A DNA stretch of 64,000 nucleotides from Echeneis naucrates (GCF_900963305.1 NC_042519.1:9095501-9159500), one strand, 5' to 3'; numbered from the stretch's first letter, positions 11,501 to 24,606 are shown. The notes: a model not told the origin generated them from the sequence alone. Numbers and translations: made by a program.

Positions 11501-14500
11501 TTAGCTGTTGGTTATTAATGGCTATTATATCGGAGCGTCTATGGTCGGGTTCCCCACAATGTAAAACCGAGACACAATCGACTGGGGCAGGATATAATTC
11601 TAACTTCCCCCTTAATGTCATAGACATTCATTTGATACGCTGTTATATAAAATATATTGGTTATGTCCTGGATTTTAAAACATGCCTAACACTATGAAGC
11701 GAGTTGACTGACTGACCTCACGAACAGCCTTTACTCAATGATCATGTTGTGTTTCACATACCAAGAGCCAGTTTCCAAAGCTGACATCCAATATTTTGAC
11801 AACAACCTACCAAGTGCTCCTGGAATCACTGTTAACTGGTCCAGGCCAGATTGCCTGGGCTGTTCAGGACCACAACGCAGAGGTCTTTACTGTTAGACTC
11901 TCAGCTCTGTTCCCGTTACCCTGATATGAAGACTCCCTTTGTCCTGATGCGTGATTATCCATTTTGTGACACCAGTGTCTTTTCTTTCCTGCATCTGTTA
12001 AACTAAGACTTTGCTTTTCAGAGAAAGAGACTGCAACCCTAAAACCCTGCTATATTTAGAAATTGTTTAATATATCAGTTCTGTGGCACTTTGTTGCACA
12101 ATACAAGTTCTGCACTATGTATTGCATGTGTTGTAACTAACGGTGTATCAATTTCTCGCTGGTGAATGATGAAGTAGTTGCAAATAATCAGCACATAACA
12201 CATTTACTATGGTTTACCACATCCCTTCGGTCCTCTGTATGTAACAAACCCTGCAGGACCTGGGGAGGAAGATGACACAGGGAGCACCTCCCGATGAAAA
12301 TGAACTTTCTTAAACTTGAGCACAAACGAGCTGAAACTGCAAAGTGCCTGTTTGGTTTGAGAGCCTGAGGAAAAGAGGGGGCAGAACGCAAGAGGCTCCA
12401 CGGACGCTAATCTCAGTCAGAGGGAGATATAATTTCATGCCTATTTAGAGAAGAGTCCTGAAGGGCTTTCTCATCAGCCGCTCTCCAGTCTCATGGATAG
12501 GTGATGCAGCAGCTCTGCACACAGATCCTATCATCCCCTTCTTTAAAGAGACATTCACTCTTTGACTCATCAATGAATTCAACACAGGCATGATGGACAG
12601 GACGAGACAGTTTTGGATTTCTCCATATGGTCAGCGTAGACATCTGCCTCTCACTGAGTCTTTCTGCACAGTTACACTGCTGCAGTTATGTGGTGGGCAG
12701 CTTTTAAAAGCAATTGGGATGGAATTACTGCTTTCAACACACAGAAACATCTTGTTGCCAGGAAACATTTGAACAGATTTTTGACCCTGCATATTCACGT
12801 TGTTGCCTGTTGCTTGGACTGCTGCCGAGTGTATCAGAACCACTGACAATCACAGCCAGAGTAATAATGAATAATGATGGAATTAGAATATCATTATGCA
12901 GATGCAATTCATACCATCTGCTTGTGCTTTTCTTTTTAAATCAGATGCATTGCTATAGTGGGCTACCTTCTGCTTTGAAAATGATATTATCGAGACCTTT
13001 TGCCGTGCACGCCTGTAATCTGCCTGCATTGCTCAAACGTCATCCACGTACACATGCATTTCTTGCAAGCAGACCAATAAAAAGTACACAGATTTTAGTG
13101 GCAGGGTGCACTGCGTTGAGGGGCAATGCATGCCTTCCTTAGATAAACACTGAGCCTGAAGCTGAGGATCATAAAGGACCATGAAGTTAGAGTCTACAGT
13201 CTGCAGGCAAGACACAAACCCACCCATTATTTGTCATTGTTTTAACCTCTTGATCAAACTCTGAGGGAGGAAGGCAATGAATCCATGGTGCATGCATAGT
13301 GTCAGCAATTTGATGGGACAAATGAACAATGCACTGTGGTTAGTGCGGTACGGAAATTGCCTCTCCCCCACTCCCAGTGTGTTTTATATTCATTATGTCC
13401 TTCTCTTTCCCATGAAACTTGTGGCATATTCATCAGCAGTGTGACAAATTAGATGTGCAGTGAAATGGAGTATGACTGAGAGCAATGGAAGATTAGATCC
13501 ACTCCAATCTTACCCAGCAATCACTATCCCTCCATTTCTGTGGGGAAATACCCAAGGACGGGAAAGAAAATTAGATCAAATTTTACTGAAGAAAGCTTTG
13601 GAGTGGCAGGGGAAAGAGATGAAACAGAGCATTTTCCATTTCTACCCAAGCATCTCTATGAATTTGTCTTGGAGTCAAATGTAATGCAGCTTTTTGCTAA
13701 ATACATGACACTAAACATTCAGTCTGGCTGTGTGGAAAATATAGGTAGATATTTAAATAGTGAGTATAATTTTGTCACCTTCCACTTTTTCAGTTTGCAC
13801 AGGACCAAGCTATTTGTGCACCTGATGTCTGCCTCAGCCAATCAGACACCCTCCAATGTGGATGACACCACACTCTTCACGATGTTGTTATAGTTTCATG
13901 CACAGATGATTTACTTCGTAGGACTAAATCATCAGTTTTAAACTGCGTCTTAGCCTTTCTGTTTTACTCAGAGGCTCACAGAAACACAGGACTGGGCCAA
14001 AGAATAGAAGGTCACACGTTGGATCTTCAGAGCAAAAGTTTCTTTATTGCTTATTTCTACTTTGGTCCTTAATTTGAAAAGACTGTCAGTGTGTAAAAGA
14101 GAAAATACATTTGTAGCATTTGGATCTGTGAGCCTCGTATGAGGTGTAAATTCAACAGCTCTCTGCTGCAAGACAGTGAATGACAGCAAACGAATCATTA
14201 TTTCTCTCTTTTCAATCAAGTGTGGATAAATTTGCTCTTTTATTAGAGTCCTTGGACTTGACACAGTGTGGTAGAGACATCTAGTGGCTGCAAGCAGTTC
14301 GTACATATTTTCTTCACACGAAGCTTCAAAATGTGAGTTCATATCATCGGACAAATCCAGCAGAACCACACTGATGCAGCAGTCTGGCTCATCACCCTGA
14401 TTTTTTGTTTTTATTTTTTTCCAAATACATGAATTCATCTGTCGCAATCAATCATCTATGATTTATCCAACAAACAATACACATTAAAAGCACCTTTTTA

Positions 14501-14900
14501 AAACAACTATCCAAAAACTGGTGTTACTGTAGATATCAGGACAGTTCAGCATAAAGACACTGAGAAGACTGATAGTTGAGGGCATATATAAGTTTAATGT
14601 TTTTTTTTTTTTTTTTTACATTTCTATTATTAATTTCTATTTCATTTCACAAACATCACAGTATCAATAGCAGGAAAAAGTTTGACAAGTGGGAGGCCAC
14701 TATTATCTGAAGAATGCAGCAGTTCTGCCACCACTTGGCAGATTTAAAAAAAGATCTACATTCCCCAGAATAAATAAGGTGAAACATTTAATTTATTTAT
14801 TTATTTATTTATTTTTTTGAATGTCAGTCACACATCAGAGAAGAGCAGGAGATGAAATATGAACAGGCTGGGGAGGCACTCACCTGGTCAGATGCATCAC
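8540..14900. other. Gene desert between stc1 and the NK2 homeobox gene, part 1
   Basis: No coding exon or known repeat was recognised. Two subregions stand out for balanced composition and absence of simple repeats: about 12420-13150 and 13250-13900. In vertebrate homeobox neighbourhoods such blocks often prove to be conserved non-coding elements. This is a composition impression only. Simple tracts: C/A runs at 10997-11020 and poly-T at 14601-14618, then (TTTA)n near 14790-14815. Confidence 0.4.
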
Positions 14901-14934
14901 GAAGAGTTTGACAGCTGATATTTGTCCAAAGTCT

Positions 14935-15200
14935 GCGTTTGGACCCCAGGCCTGGGACCTTTCACTGCGGCGTGTGCAGGCTCTCCCTGCACCTGCAGGG
15001 ACTGCAGCGTCCTCCCACAGCCCAAAGACATGCATGTTGAGCTTAATTTGGGACTCTAAATTCCCTTCAGGCAGGAGAGTGAGTGTGACTGGTTGTTTGT
15101 CAGCTGTACATGTGTCAGCTTTGTTGTGGACTGGTTACTCGTCCACTCTCAGTCCGCGCCGCCACACATAGACAGAGCAACTAACCCTAACCCAGTCCAG
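14935..15200 (+). mobile_element. Degenerate fish SINE/LINE-tail repeat
   Basis: The stretch includes CCTGGGACCTTTCACTGCGG, then a GTGTGCAGG-CTCTCCCTGC segment, CCTCCCACAGCCCAAAGACA and TGGTTGTTTGTC. These are the landmarks of a repeat very common in fish genomes: a tRNA-derived SINE with a LINE-like body. The head portion of the same family occurs at 51708-51815 in this window and shares the CCTGGGACCTTT block. The copy is old and partly rearranged, for example a CTGCA-rich insertion near 14985-15005. Confidence 0.6.
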
Positions 15201-17660
15201 TCAACATCGTGTAAAATGTTGCATATCAGCCAAAGAAAAACAGGGTTCAGTTTCATCCAGTGCAGAGCTGCTCTGTCTCCTCTTTCAGCTGCTATCAGCC
15301 TCCTATTTTGCTGTATGATGAATTAGGGGCATTTAGTGGTAAAGTGTACTTAGCTAGCTTCTTATATTACACTGAGGGGATATATGGTGGGATCAGTAGG
15401 AACAGGAGTAGCAGAGAATCAGGAAGAGCGTTGCTCCGAGCCTTCAGAGAGCACAGCTGTAGTGATTAAGTAATTTACCCATCAAACTGGACACCCTGAA
15501 ATCCCCAACATGTCAAACAATTCACAGCTAACTTGTGATTTTTTCCCCCCTCCCCTCTGCTTTTGAAGTTCAGGTTTCTTGGTTTGTCACAGTAAGGTGG
15601 GCTTGTTTGACAAAAAACAACCTGACACGCATTCAGCACTTTGAGTTGAAAACCTGAATATTGCATTAAACTGCAACCTTCTGTTAACCAGCAGGTACAG
15701 GATGTGACTAAAACGGCTTTCACAGCTGTATACAGGCTTCACATAACAACCTGACAAATGCAAAACTGCATCATTACTGTTTTTAAGTCATCTTCTGGGA
15801 TCATATTACCCTTTGTGGTTACATTTGAAAAGAAATTGCGTGAACTGTAATATTTCACAGAAAGAAATCAAATCAACATCCCTTTAGTAATAATGAGCAA
15901 AATGTCATAATCTGTGATGCTCACTTATTTTAGTGACAATTTATTTCCACATTTACTTTCCCTGTGTCCTTTGGGCGCCTGGTGTGTTTGTCCAGGTCGG
16001 ATGTGACCGACACAAACATGAGAGGTCTGACCACTGACTGGTGTCTTTTTCTTGTTGTTCTTCACATAATAAATGCAGTAACGTTTTCTGGATGAAAATG
16101 TGTCTTTACATCTTGAAACACATCTCGTCCAACTCTCTAAGAATGTATGTCACTTCCTTGAACCCTAGTAGAGGATTGTGGCTAATATGAACAGAAAAAA
16201 ATAATGTTCTCGTGAAGAAAATTCTGAATTATCTGATCGGCCTCAGAGTAAGAGGAATTCAGGGACTCCCCGTGCAGCCATACAGGTCAGATGAATGGGC
16301 TGTGACACAGAAAATGGTGGATTCAGGTAAAATTAGTCTTCACTCACTTAAAGTGTTTTTTTTTTTTAGGGTTGGAGCCAAAGCTGGAGCACCAAGCTGC
16401 AGAGCCCCAGGACCTCAAGGGAGCCTGGTGGCCGTCAGGATCAGCTTGAAGAAACAAAATACACAGACACTTTATTCACCACCACAGAACATCATAAGAA
16501 GCAACATCGGCATTATTATCTTGTTATAAACCATTTTTCCTGTCAAGGAACCTTCCTTTGTGTCTCTAAAACAAGAAATCTTGTTCTTAAAAAGCTTAAT
16601 TCACAGTTTAACTTTATAAATGAAGACAGTGATCATAATTGTATTAATCTCAGTTTAAACTAAAGCCTTAAACCTTTATGACATTATCTGCTACAGAAAG
16701 GAATCTCAACATGACTGTTTTAATTAAAATATATTACAGCACTTGTGGCCTCCCCTGAGGACTGCCTCTGTTTACAAGCAACTTTTTATTATTATTATTT
16801 CTCTGAGCCTGATGAAACTGTTTTGAGTTTGATTTTGCCCAGATTGAAACAGAGAGATTGGATCTACTTAAACCAAAAAAAGCACGTCTCCTCTTCTGCA
16901 GCAGGAGATCACGTGTGTGCCTGTTTTATGTACCTGTGTAAAATGTAAAATTCATTCAACTAATACACTCAAAGTGATCATTTCTAAACTGTGAGACTGA
17001 AGTCATGATAGGATGAGTTAACACTGCTTTGAAACAAGTGTTACCTGTTTTCATTTGTTATTCCTGCTCTTGTTCTAAATAAAAGGCCAATTACAGGTTT
17101 CAATCAGCGCTTTGAAAAGCCTGCTGAGTGGCGGCCATACATCCTGCCGGTTGCGGGGGGGGGTCTGTCCCTGTTCCTGTCTGTGTAGACCCGAGTCTCG
17201 GCCTCAGTCATGCATTGCGGGCTGGCGCCGCGGCCTCTCCACTTCCACAACATCAGGTGTAGTGTTTCTGTTTGTTGTGGCCTGAGAACACTAATAACGT
17301 GGCTGGAAGACAATGTTGATGGTAAAGCTGTTCAACATCCACCAGCATCACTCAACCCCACAAGACCTGAAGCTGATCACATGGTTTTCCGGGCTCACAC
17401 ACTCAATAAACTCACTCTTTCACTGATTCATTAGAAGCTGGGATTGTCTCCAGCCGTGCTTCAGGCTTTGAATCAAAAGATTTCTGGCAACAAATGTTCC
17501 TAGTTTTCCACAAAGGTTCATTCCGAGACATACATTTTGAGTGACTGTGAAAAAAAAAGCGTTTTAAAGGCCAATAACACAAGTTTCTGCGATAAGCAAC
17601 TGTGAATGAAAAACCTATAATGAAGCCAATAAATATAATTCGTTGACATGTTTGTAGTAT
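15200..17660. other. Gene desert between stc1 and the NK2 homeobox gene, part 2
   Basis: No exon was recognised. A small imperfect hairpin lies at 15986-16019, with GTCGG and CCGAC arms around a 6-base loop. AT-rich sequence dominates 16500-17100. The last few hundred bases before 17986 are the presumed promoter side of the NK2 gene. Confidence 0.4.
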
Positions 17661-17669
17661 TAGTGCTAT

Positions 17670-17679
17670 CACTTAATTG
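17670..17679. promoter_or_regulatory. Candidate NK2-class binding site upstream of the NK2 gene
   Basis: The sequence CACTTAATTG combines the NK2 core (CAATTAAGTG on the other strand; NK2 proteins prefer AAGTG-type cores) with a homeobox ATTA/TAAT core. It lies about 310 bases upstream of the start codon, so autoregulation is possible. A single ten-base match is weak evidence. Confidence 0.25.
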
Positions 17680-17985
17680 CTCTTCTTCCTTACACCTCCT
17701 GACAGCCAGAGCCGGCCAGAGACGGGGGGACATGATGAGAGGTGTTCCTGTAAGGTGAGAAGGAAAGGAGCTGCAGGACTGTGCGCAGGGTGTTGGCCAC
17801 TGACAGATATATCTCTCCCCTCGCTCTTCGGCTGGACCCTCCAAGGATTTAAATCTCCCCAGCCCCAAAACTATCAGTTAGTCAAGAGAGCAGCATCTCC
17901 AGCAGCTCGAGCACCGTGCATTAAAAAAAAAAAAAAATATTTGAAAAATAATAATACTTTAAGGCTGCAAACCGAGACGGTGGGG

Positions 17986-19691
17986 ATGCATCCCAGCTCA
18001 ACGTCAACCTCCACACCTTTTTCTGTCAGGGACATTTTGAACCTGCAGCACCACCCTGACTTTGAAAATGAATTTCTGGTGACCGATCACGTTCCGATGC
18101 TTCATCATCATCATCATCATCACCATCATCCTAACCACCATGAGCAGCAGCAGCAGCAGACACACGCTGGGTCCCGGAGAGAGGACCTGTACGGCCGCCT
18201 GGACGGGCCGTGCGTCCCGGAGCTTCAGGAGAAGCTCGATGCTCCCAGCTCAGCACCGGAGGAGGAGATAAATGAGCAGGGTGAGGAGACACACGCTGCT
18301 CATCATCAGCAGATCAGCTGCTTTTCATACTCAGATGGCTGGTCATCCAAGGTTAGGCAGTCCGGGGGCCTTGGTGCCCGGCAGGGCCTCTGACCTGAAA
18401 CATTTTCATTTCTTTCTCCGTTTGAAACTACAATCAACTGTTAATAACAGTCCTGAAATCAATACATTTAATATATAGGTTTGCACCAGCTATCCAAAGA
18501 TTATCATTCACTTTTATAAAGATAAGAATGGGCACAGATCGTCACTAATAGAATCAATATTACAATTATTATTTGGGCAGTGTGATCAGACGTAACCAAC
18601 ACTGTTGGAGTCCGGTTTGCAAAGTCAGGGGATCCATTAAAATCAAATGTGAAGTCAGATCTGAAACCTGGCTGGCAAAATCTTCAAAGTCTGGCAAAGA
18701 GCTCAATGTAAAGTAGCTAATTTTTCCTTTTTTTGAACTTCAGGATAATCCAATTTATTTCTTCTAATTCAGACATTTTTTCGATGCTTTTTTTTATTTT
18801 AGATCACCTTCTATTTCATTCAGAGACAGATAAATTGTGTATTCTCTCATAAATTATAGGATATTAATCTAAAAATATATATAATATAATCAATAATGCA
18901 AATGCAACTGGATGGTCTATTGGAATAAAGTAACAAAGAAAAAGAAAACAAAAGTGTAAAACTGATCAGATCCGATGATCCGAAACATTTGTCATCCTTC
19001 AACACCATCATCAGATTTAAACTTTTTTAATAGAATAAAACAGGATAAAATGAATTAGACAGAGTGGATTAATGTGGGGGCTTTAGCTGTGGTTTAAACG
19101 TGCAAAACTGTTCTGAAGATACTGGCTTTTGACTTTTATAGATTTCATGTGTTGAACCTTCCTGTTTCGTGATGTGCAGAGCTGAGCGGCCTGGACAGCT
19201 CACCTGACTGCGGCCGGAGCGCACAGAGCCGGCCGAGGCAGCGCAGGAAGCCCCGGGTCCTCTTCTCCCAGTCCCAGGTGTCCGAGCTGGAGAGGCGCTT
19301 CAGGCAGCAGCGCTACCTGTCCGCCCCGGAGAGGGAGCAGCTGGCCCGCATCCTGCAGCTCACCTCCACCCAGGTGAAAATCTGGTTTCAGAACAGGAGG
19401 TACAAGTGTAAGCGGCAAAGGCAGGACAAGTCTCTGGAGCTGGCGGGGTTCCCGCCTGCGCCCCGCAGAGTTGCGGTGCCGGTGCTGGTGCGGGATGGGA
19501 AGCTGTGCGGCGCAGCCTCGCACTCATCACCTTACAACATCAGTGTCGGACATTACAGCCCGGTGTTTGGATACGGCTGCAGCTACCACAGTGCGTCTCC
19601 TCCAGCCTCACACACGTCCCACCAGCCGCTGGAGGATTTAACAGGCAGCGGCCCCGGACACTTCCACACAGCACAGGGGGTCAGATGGTGA
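17986..19691 (+). CDS. nkx2.7: NK2-class (tinman-type) homeobox transcription factor
   Basis: Two exons, 17986-18280 and 19180-19691 (807 bases, 268 aa), with a GT-AG intron of 899 bases. The N terminus has the TN/EH1 repressor motif [11 protein letters not shown] (residues 10-20), then a nine-histidine run and a short glutamine run. The homeodomain covers about residues 120-179 (from [10 protein letters not shown] to YKCKRQRQ), with the tyrosine at position 54 (QNRRYKCK) diagnostic of the NK2 class. An NK2-specific domain follows at about 193-207 ([15 protein letters not shown]). Class members of tinman type direct heart and pharyngeal development. The name nkx2.7 rests on size, motif order and on the neighbouring nkx3-1, matching human NKX2-6 next to NKX3-1. 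An nkx2.5 paralogue is less likely because of synteny. The start ATG was chosen because it sits just before the TN motif. Confidence 0.9.
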
Positions 19692-20160
19692 TGCTGTTAT
19701 CCGTGTGCCAGAAAGCTGTATATTTTGTATGTGTTTCTGTCGCCAGTTTTCTCTTGTTGAAAATTTCTGCGGTAAAGTAATAATAATAATAATAATTAAA
19801 GAAAAATCTAAATCCAAAATCAGTTGGCTGTTTAACGCATTATTAGTGTTTTTTGTTTTCTTTTGTTCGTTTGTTCGTTTGTTTTCTCACATGTAGGCGC
19901 ACGTTTCACAGTTTAAGTAGAGTCACATGCCGCATAAAAGATATAAAACTTCAGATATTTTCTCAAAGGTTACTGTTACATTATATTTCCTAAATATTTC
20001 CGTAGCCTGATGTTAAATCCTTTTTTTTTACTTTTTTTGTTTTTATCACACTTGGTCCATGGTATTTGTGCTTATCTTTCAACTTAATTTTCAGATTTTA
20101 TTGCATCAAGGAAGATGAAATAATTTTGAAGTTGAAGTTTTACAAGAGCCAGTCATTTTA
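19692..20160. other. 3' flank of the NK2 homeobox gene
   Basis: AT-rich and T-rich sequence with an (AAT)n run at 19777-19797 and an ATTAAA near 19795 that could serve as a polyadenylation signal. No other feature is seen. Confidence 0.35.
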
Positions 20161-20600
20161 TACTATTAAAGGTCATTGGTGTGTCAGAAAGTCGCCCAGA
20201 TCCAGTTTGGCAGGGCGTCTTTAGCCATTGTGACTTCATGTTCCTCCTGAGATCCAATTAAAACAACATATTACCAACCTGACTAAACTCTTTAGTAGCC
20301 CGTCATGGAGCTTTCCTCTGTCCACTTTATCAAGGATAGCCATCAAAAAGTTAATGGATGAAGTGACATCTGACCTGAGTGTGCTGCTCTATCAAACTGA
20401 GCTCATTATTGTCCCATTGACAAATCCACTGATAAGGCTGGAGAGCTTGTCCTGTCCCAGAGCTTTGCTTGGTAAACAAACCCGCAGACAGAGTGGCTCT
20501 TTAACTTTTTCAAACTTTCAATCAAATGAGAAAGAGCCCCAGTCTGACCTGTCAGTCATCGATGAGCAACATATACAACCAAAATTTACTTGCACTGCAA
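20160..20600. promoter_or_regulatory. Candidate enhancer between nkx2.7 and nkx3-1
   Basis: A high-complexity block in otherwise AT-rich DNA, holding four GATA-type cores within about 110 bases: TTATCA 20327-20332, GATAG 20335-20339, CTATCA 20389-20394 and GATAAG 20431-20436. GATA factors are the usual partners of tinman-class genes in heart enhancers. No coding potential is visible. The call is motif-based inference. Confidence 0.35.
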
Positions 20601-23600
20601 AAAGTATCTCCAAATCTAAATGAATTTTGCCTCTCTCTGTAGCTAACTAGCTATTAAACACCATGATGGTACATTATGCTAAATAAGAAGAAATGGCAGC
20701 CTATAATCCACAATAAAATGTGGATTTAATGAGTATCATTAAGGAAGCCCCTTATTGATATTTTTTTATTTGACTAAATGGATGTGTGTGTGTGTCACAG
20801 AGCCCATTTTAAAGGACATGGACTGGGCCACAGGGCCTCAGGAGGAGAAACACCTCTGGGGGGAAGAGAAGAGCTGAAGGAGCATCTGTGTACAGATAAG
20901 GATGAAGCTGCAGACAGAGAGGAGACCAGAGACACTTCAAGAGATCAGATAATGCCACTCAGTGTGTGTGTTGATGAGTGTGAGGGGGAGACAGAGAGAG
21001 AGAAGACTTTGCAGCAGTTAATGTGTACATGTAATGTCTGTGTTTGAAAAAGTTTCTTCTTATTCAGGCAAATATTATAAATAGGTATACTTGACTCCAC
21101 CGTGCCTGTACTTCATTGTTTGGGTGTGCCCTGCTAACAGGTTACTGCTTTAGTTATCTAGTGAGATTCCTGGGAGAAATTCGAAATCTAACATCTAACA
21201 CCAAATCCTGGGTAATGTAAAGCACTGGGTACAGTAGCTGTGTGTAATTTATCAGTGGGAGAATCTAATATTTGTGCAGCAGCTGTTGCTTTTATTTGGT
21301 TCAGTCTGTTCTGTATGCATAGATATGGAAGGTTGCTTACTAGCTCATCTTAGTTCGTTGAAATTTTCTGCATTTTGCTCGGTCCCATCAGAGGGCCGGG
21401 CTTTCTTAGCATGTTCACTATCTCAGCAGGCTAGTTAGGTGGGGTGACTGTTGGCAGCTGCTCTGTGGATTGACAGCATGCAGTCAGCTGGTTGTAGCCA
21501 GTAGTCGGCTGCTCATCCTGACGTGAAGGTAACCTGGAACAAAGTGTGTGGCCGGACTCAGCGCTCTGTGTGTCCCCTGACTCAGTAAAATTATTTTGTA
21601 TCATGCGGATATAACCGGGAGGCAGGCTTTTAAAGTGTCAGCTGTCATAGGATCAAACATCATTTGAAAGGAATGCTGTTTTTTTTTTTTTGTTTGTTTG
21701 TTTGTCAAGAGATATGAGCACTTGATGATTGCAAATAGAGCAGGCAACTGAGGTGGTTAACAGCTGAGAGCTGTAGAATAACACATCACCTATTGTGGAG
21801 AGAGAGGGAGGGGATTTGACAGAGACACAGCCTCTCAATGAAGGCAAAATCCCCAAATAAAGACAGTTGATTACACTGTTATGATATTTCATGAGGGTCC
21901 CTTTAAATGGAGGATGATGTAAGTCTTGCCATCAGTGAAAGACACATTATGCTTTTACTTAAAAAAGGTTTCCACTCATCCTGCAGACAGCCTTACGTCA
22001 ACATCAGTCAAGCAGACGCCTCAGCTTTGGCTGTGCAATAACATCATTTAAATGCCGGTCTGATAATGTGCGTGTTTATGAAGCTAAGATGATTCACCAC
22101 TACAAGATCGCTGTTTCTCTGTCTGACCATCCACACGACCAAATCTTCACAAAAACATGCTGATTTTATAGTAACAAACTACATGAAGGTGAAACTACCC
22201 ATGACAGATAAGCACAGATGGCTCATAATCTGATTCTCTTCAAACTAAATCTCTGCTGAAATAGCTCATTGTATGGTTTTTCCTGCAGCTCCAAGTGGTG
22301 GCAGGCATGTTTGCTTTGTGGGGACTTCATGTGTCGTCTTAAGGCTCCCTCTAGAGGAAGACCCCAACATCACTTTGCCATGATGTAAAAAACCACAGAC
22401 CTTTATCTGGTAATAATAATAAAAAAAAAAGGTAAAGCCTAAATGAATAAGATTAGCGCAGCAGTTCAGAGAAGAGGTAATTCTGCAGATCATAAAGTTA
22501 AAAGTTGCCTCTTTTTTTTTTTTTTTTTTTTGCAATCTCTATCACAACACAAAAATATAAACCCTGCTCCTCTAAAGAAAGTTTTCTCAGAATAAAATGG
22601 GTGTAAAAGTAGATGGGCTGGATGGGATAACTGGAAGGATTTGTTTCAATCATTTTTGTATTTAATCCAACCTTTTTTTGAGAAATCTGTGAACTTTAAA
22701 GTGACCTACAGTACAGGTCAAAGGTTTGGACACACCTTCTCATTCAAATGAATAGGAAAGTGTGTCCAAACCTTTGGCCTGTACTGTATGTAGCCCTATG
22801 ACATGTGTGGTGTCAGGCAGGAGAGAGCTCTAGGACATCATAAAACACAACGCTGACGTTGAGCAGATAAAACTTCAAATCTACTGTTACAATAAAGTTT
22901 TGCTGCTCATCATCCCAGAACAAACAAATGGTAGTGAAGCAACAGAAGATTGATGGTACAACATTGAGCTGTGACACAAAGAAAACATCGTCAACACATA
23001 TTACTTGCTGTGGAAGACTAATGCCTTTCTGGGCTAAAAGGTTAGAGGGCACACTATGTCATGTCTGATGCACAACTACGCAGCTGAATGTCTTTGTAAT
23101 GAAAACCCAGGGCACATTACAATGGTAAAGAAATGTCATTGTTTTCTACTACTAGCAATCATGTAGCTTGTCTGAGAATAAGGGTAAAAGATGACAGCAT
23201 CTTTCAAGCACTGAGAGAACTGTTTCGAATGGGTAATCACACCACATAACGACGAACTGGCACTACAGCGGGTGTGTTGTGTTTTTTTGAAGTGACAGTG
23301 AAGTGACCAATAGTTTGTCTATAAACTTTCTTCCCCCACATTGAAATCTAGTTTTTCTTCCATTTTCTCTCACACGTGTTACTGTATGATCTAAAAATGC
23401 ATGTAAGGGCTTTAGAAAGGGAGAAAAACTGTGTCTAGACAGAGGGATAAAAGATGTCTATGCTTACAGTTCAACATACTTTGGCAGTCTGACAGTTGCA
23501 GACAAACAATAGAAGGTGAAGCATATCATACTGATGATCTTAATACTGTGTTGTCCTGACAGCAGCCAGCGCTTAAGAGGAATCTCAGTAGATTTATAAA

Positions 23601-24590
23601 CTATGGTCAACAACACAGGTCAGAACATGTTAAGCTTTACATCAGTTAGTCTGACTCTATATGTGTTCATTCTGCACATATGGTAGACAGCACTTAACTT
23701 GAAATTCGATTACTGAAAATTAGTTGTGGTATTTAAAAAAAACTGAAGGAGTGTTGTTGCCGCAAGGAAGCTGGAGGAGTGAGTCAAGCGAGTGGGCACG
23801 AAAAGGAGGGTGTTTATCACACCTACATTCATGTATTTCCAAATGAGGCATGAAAACTCCCAGAGGACCACGGGCACTGCTAGGAAATCTCAATCTCTGG
23901 AGAAAGGTCAGGCTGAACCACGGAAAACAACAAATAAACAGCCACTGAACAATGACTGTGTCCATTCAGGAGCCAGCCCAAATGTGTCAAACTCATTAGT
24001 GCTCCGGTAGGTATGACCACCCACCACTGCAGACAGAGTTGTCTCCCTGCAGCTGCCGACAACTGGGTTACTGCCCTGAGCGGAGAGATCCACGAAACTA
24101 CAGACAAATCCATCTGACTTCTGTGACATACAGTTAATTAAACAACACTGGAAAAGCAGCATATTTCTCTATGTATGAACCCCATCTGGAGATAAAGATC
24201 GTTTTGCTGGATATAAGAAAAATACATGTCTTAGGGTTAAAATACCACACATACAGAAATGTTTTTGTTTATACTTGATGACATGTATTGGTCGTTTGCT
24301 TCCCCTGCTGACTGTCTTGTGTATGCGACGTATGCCATCCTGGATATACAGTACAGCACATATGCTTTATATCACTGGGTGTCAAGCCACCATATCCATG
24401 ACATACAGTAATATGGTTGACTATATAATCACAAAAGTTCTTTTCAACTTGCAGTGAAAGGCTAAATGTGTTATTGATGGTTTTTAGTAAGTCCACCTCC
24501 ATGAAGGTGAAATGAAGAGGGATAAGAGTTATGCAGAGTAAACAGTGAGCCTCTTGTCCCGCCTTCCCCACTTATCAGTGCGGTCTGGAG
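20600..24590. other. Intergenic DNA between nkx2.7 and nkx3-1
   Basis: No exon was recognised. It contains one complete miniature Tc1-like element (listed separately), poly-T runs near 21670-21690 and 22510-22532, and a second high-complexity block at about 21970-22260 containing a close GATA plus E-box pair (AGATAAG then CAGATG, near 22206-22220). Confidence 0.4.
22709..22786. mobile_element. Tc1/mariner-type MITE, 78 bp, with TA target duplication
   Basis: The arms CAGTACAGGTCAAAGGTTTG and its near-perfect inverse (CAAACCTTTGGCCTGTACTG) enclose a short centre, and the element is flanked on both sides by TA (22707-22708 and 22787-22788). The motif AAAGGTTTGGACACACCTTC is the end of a very abundant fish Tc1-like family. 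The element is almost entirely terminal repeat and has no coding capacity; it was moved in trans. Arm mismatches are few. Confidence 0.85.
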
Positions 24591-24606
24591 CCCGCCTCTG
24601 CTCTCG

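Noticed and set aside
13968-14447. A 159-codon open frame on the minus strand
   Set aside because: No recognisable domain, no promoter or splice context, and composition like the surrounding intergenic DNA.
17677-17985. Upstream extension of the NK2 open frame to 17677
   Set aside because: The extra 103 codons include a low-complexity lysine run from poly-A and precede the TN motif, which normally sits at the N terminus; this is probably 5' UTR.
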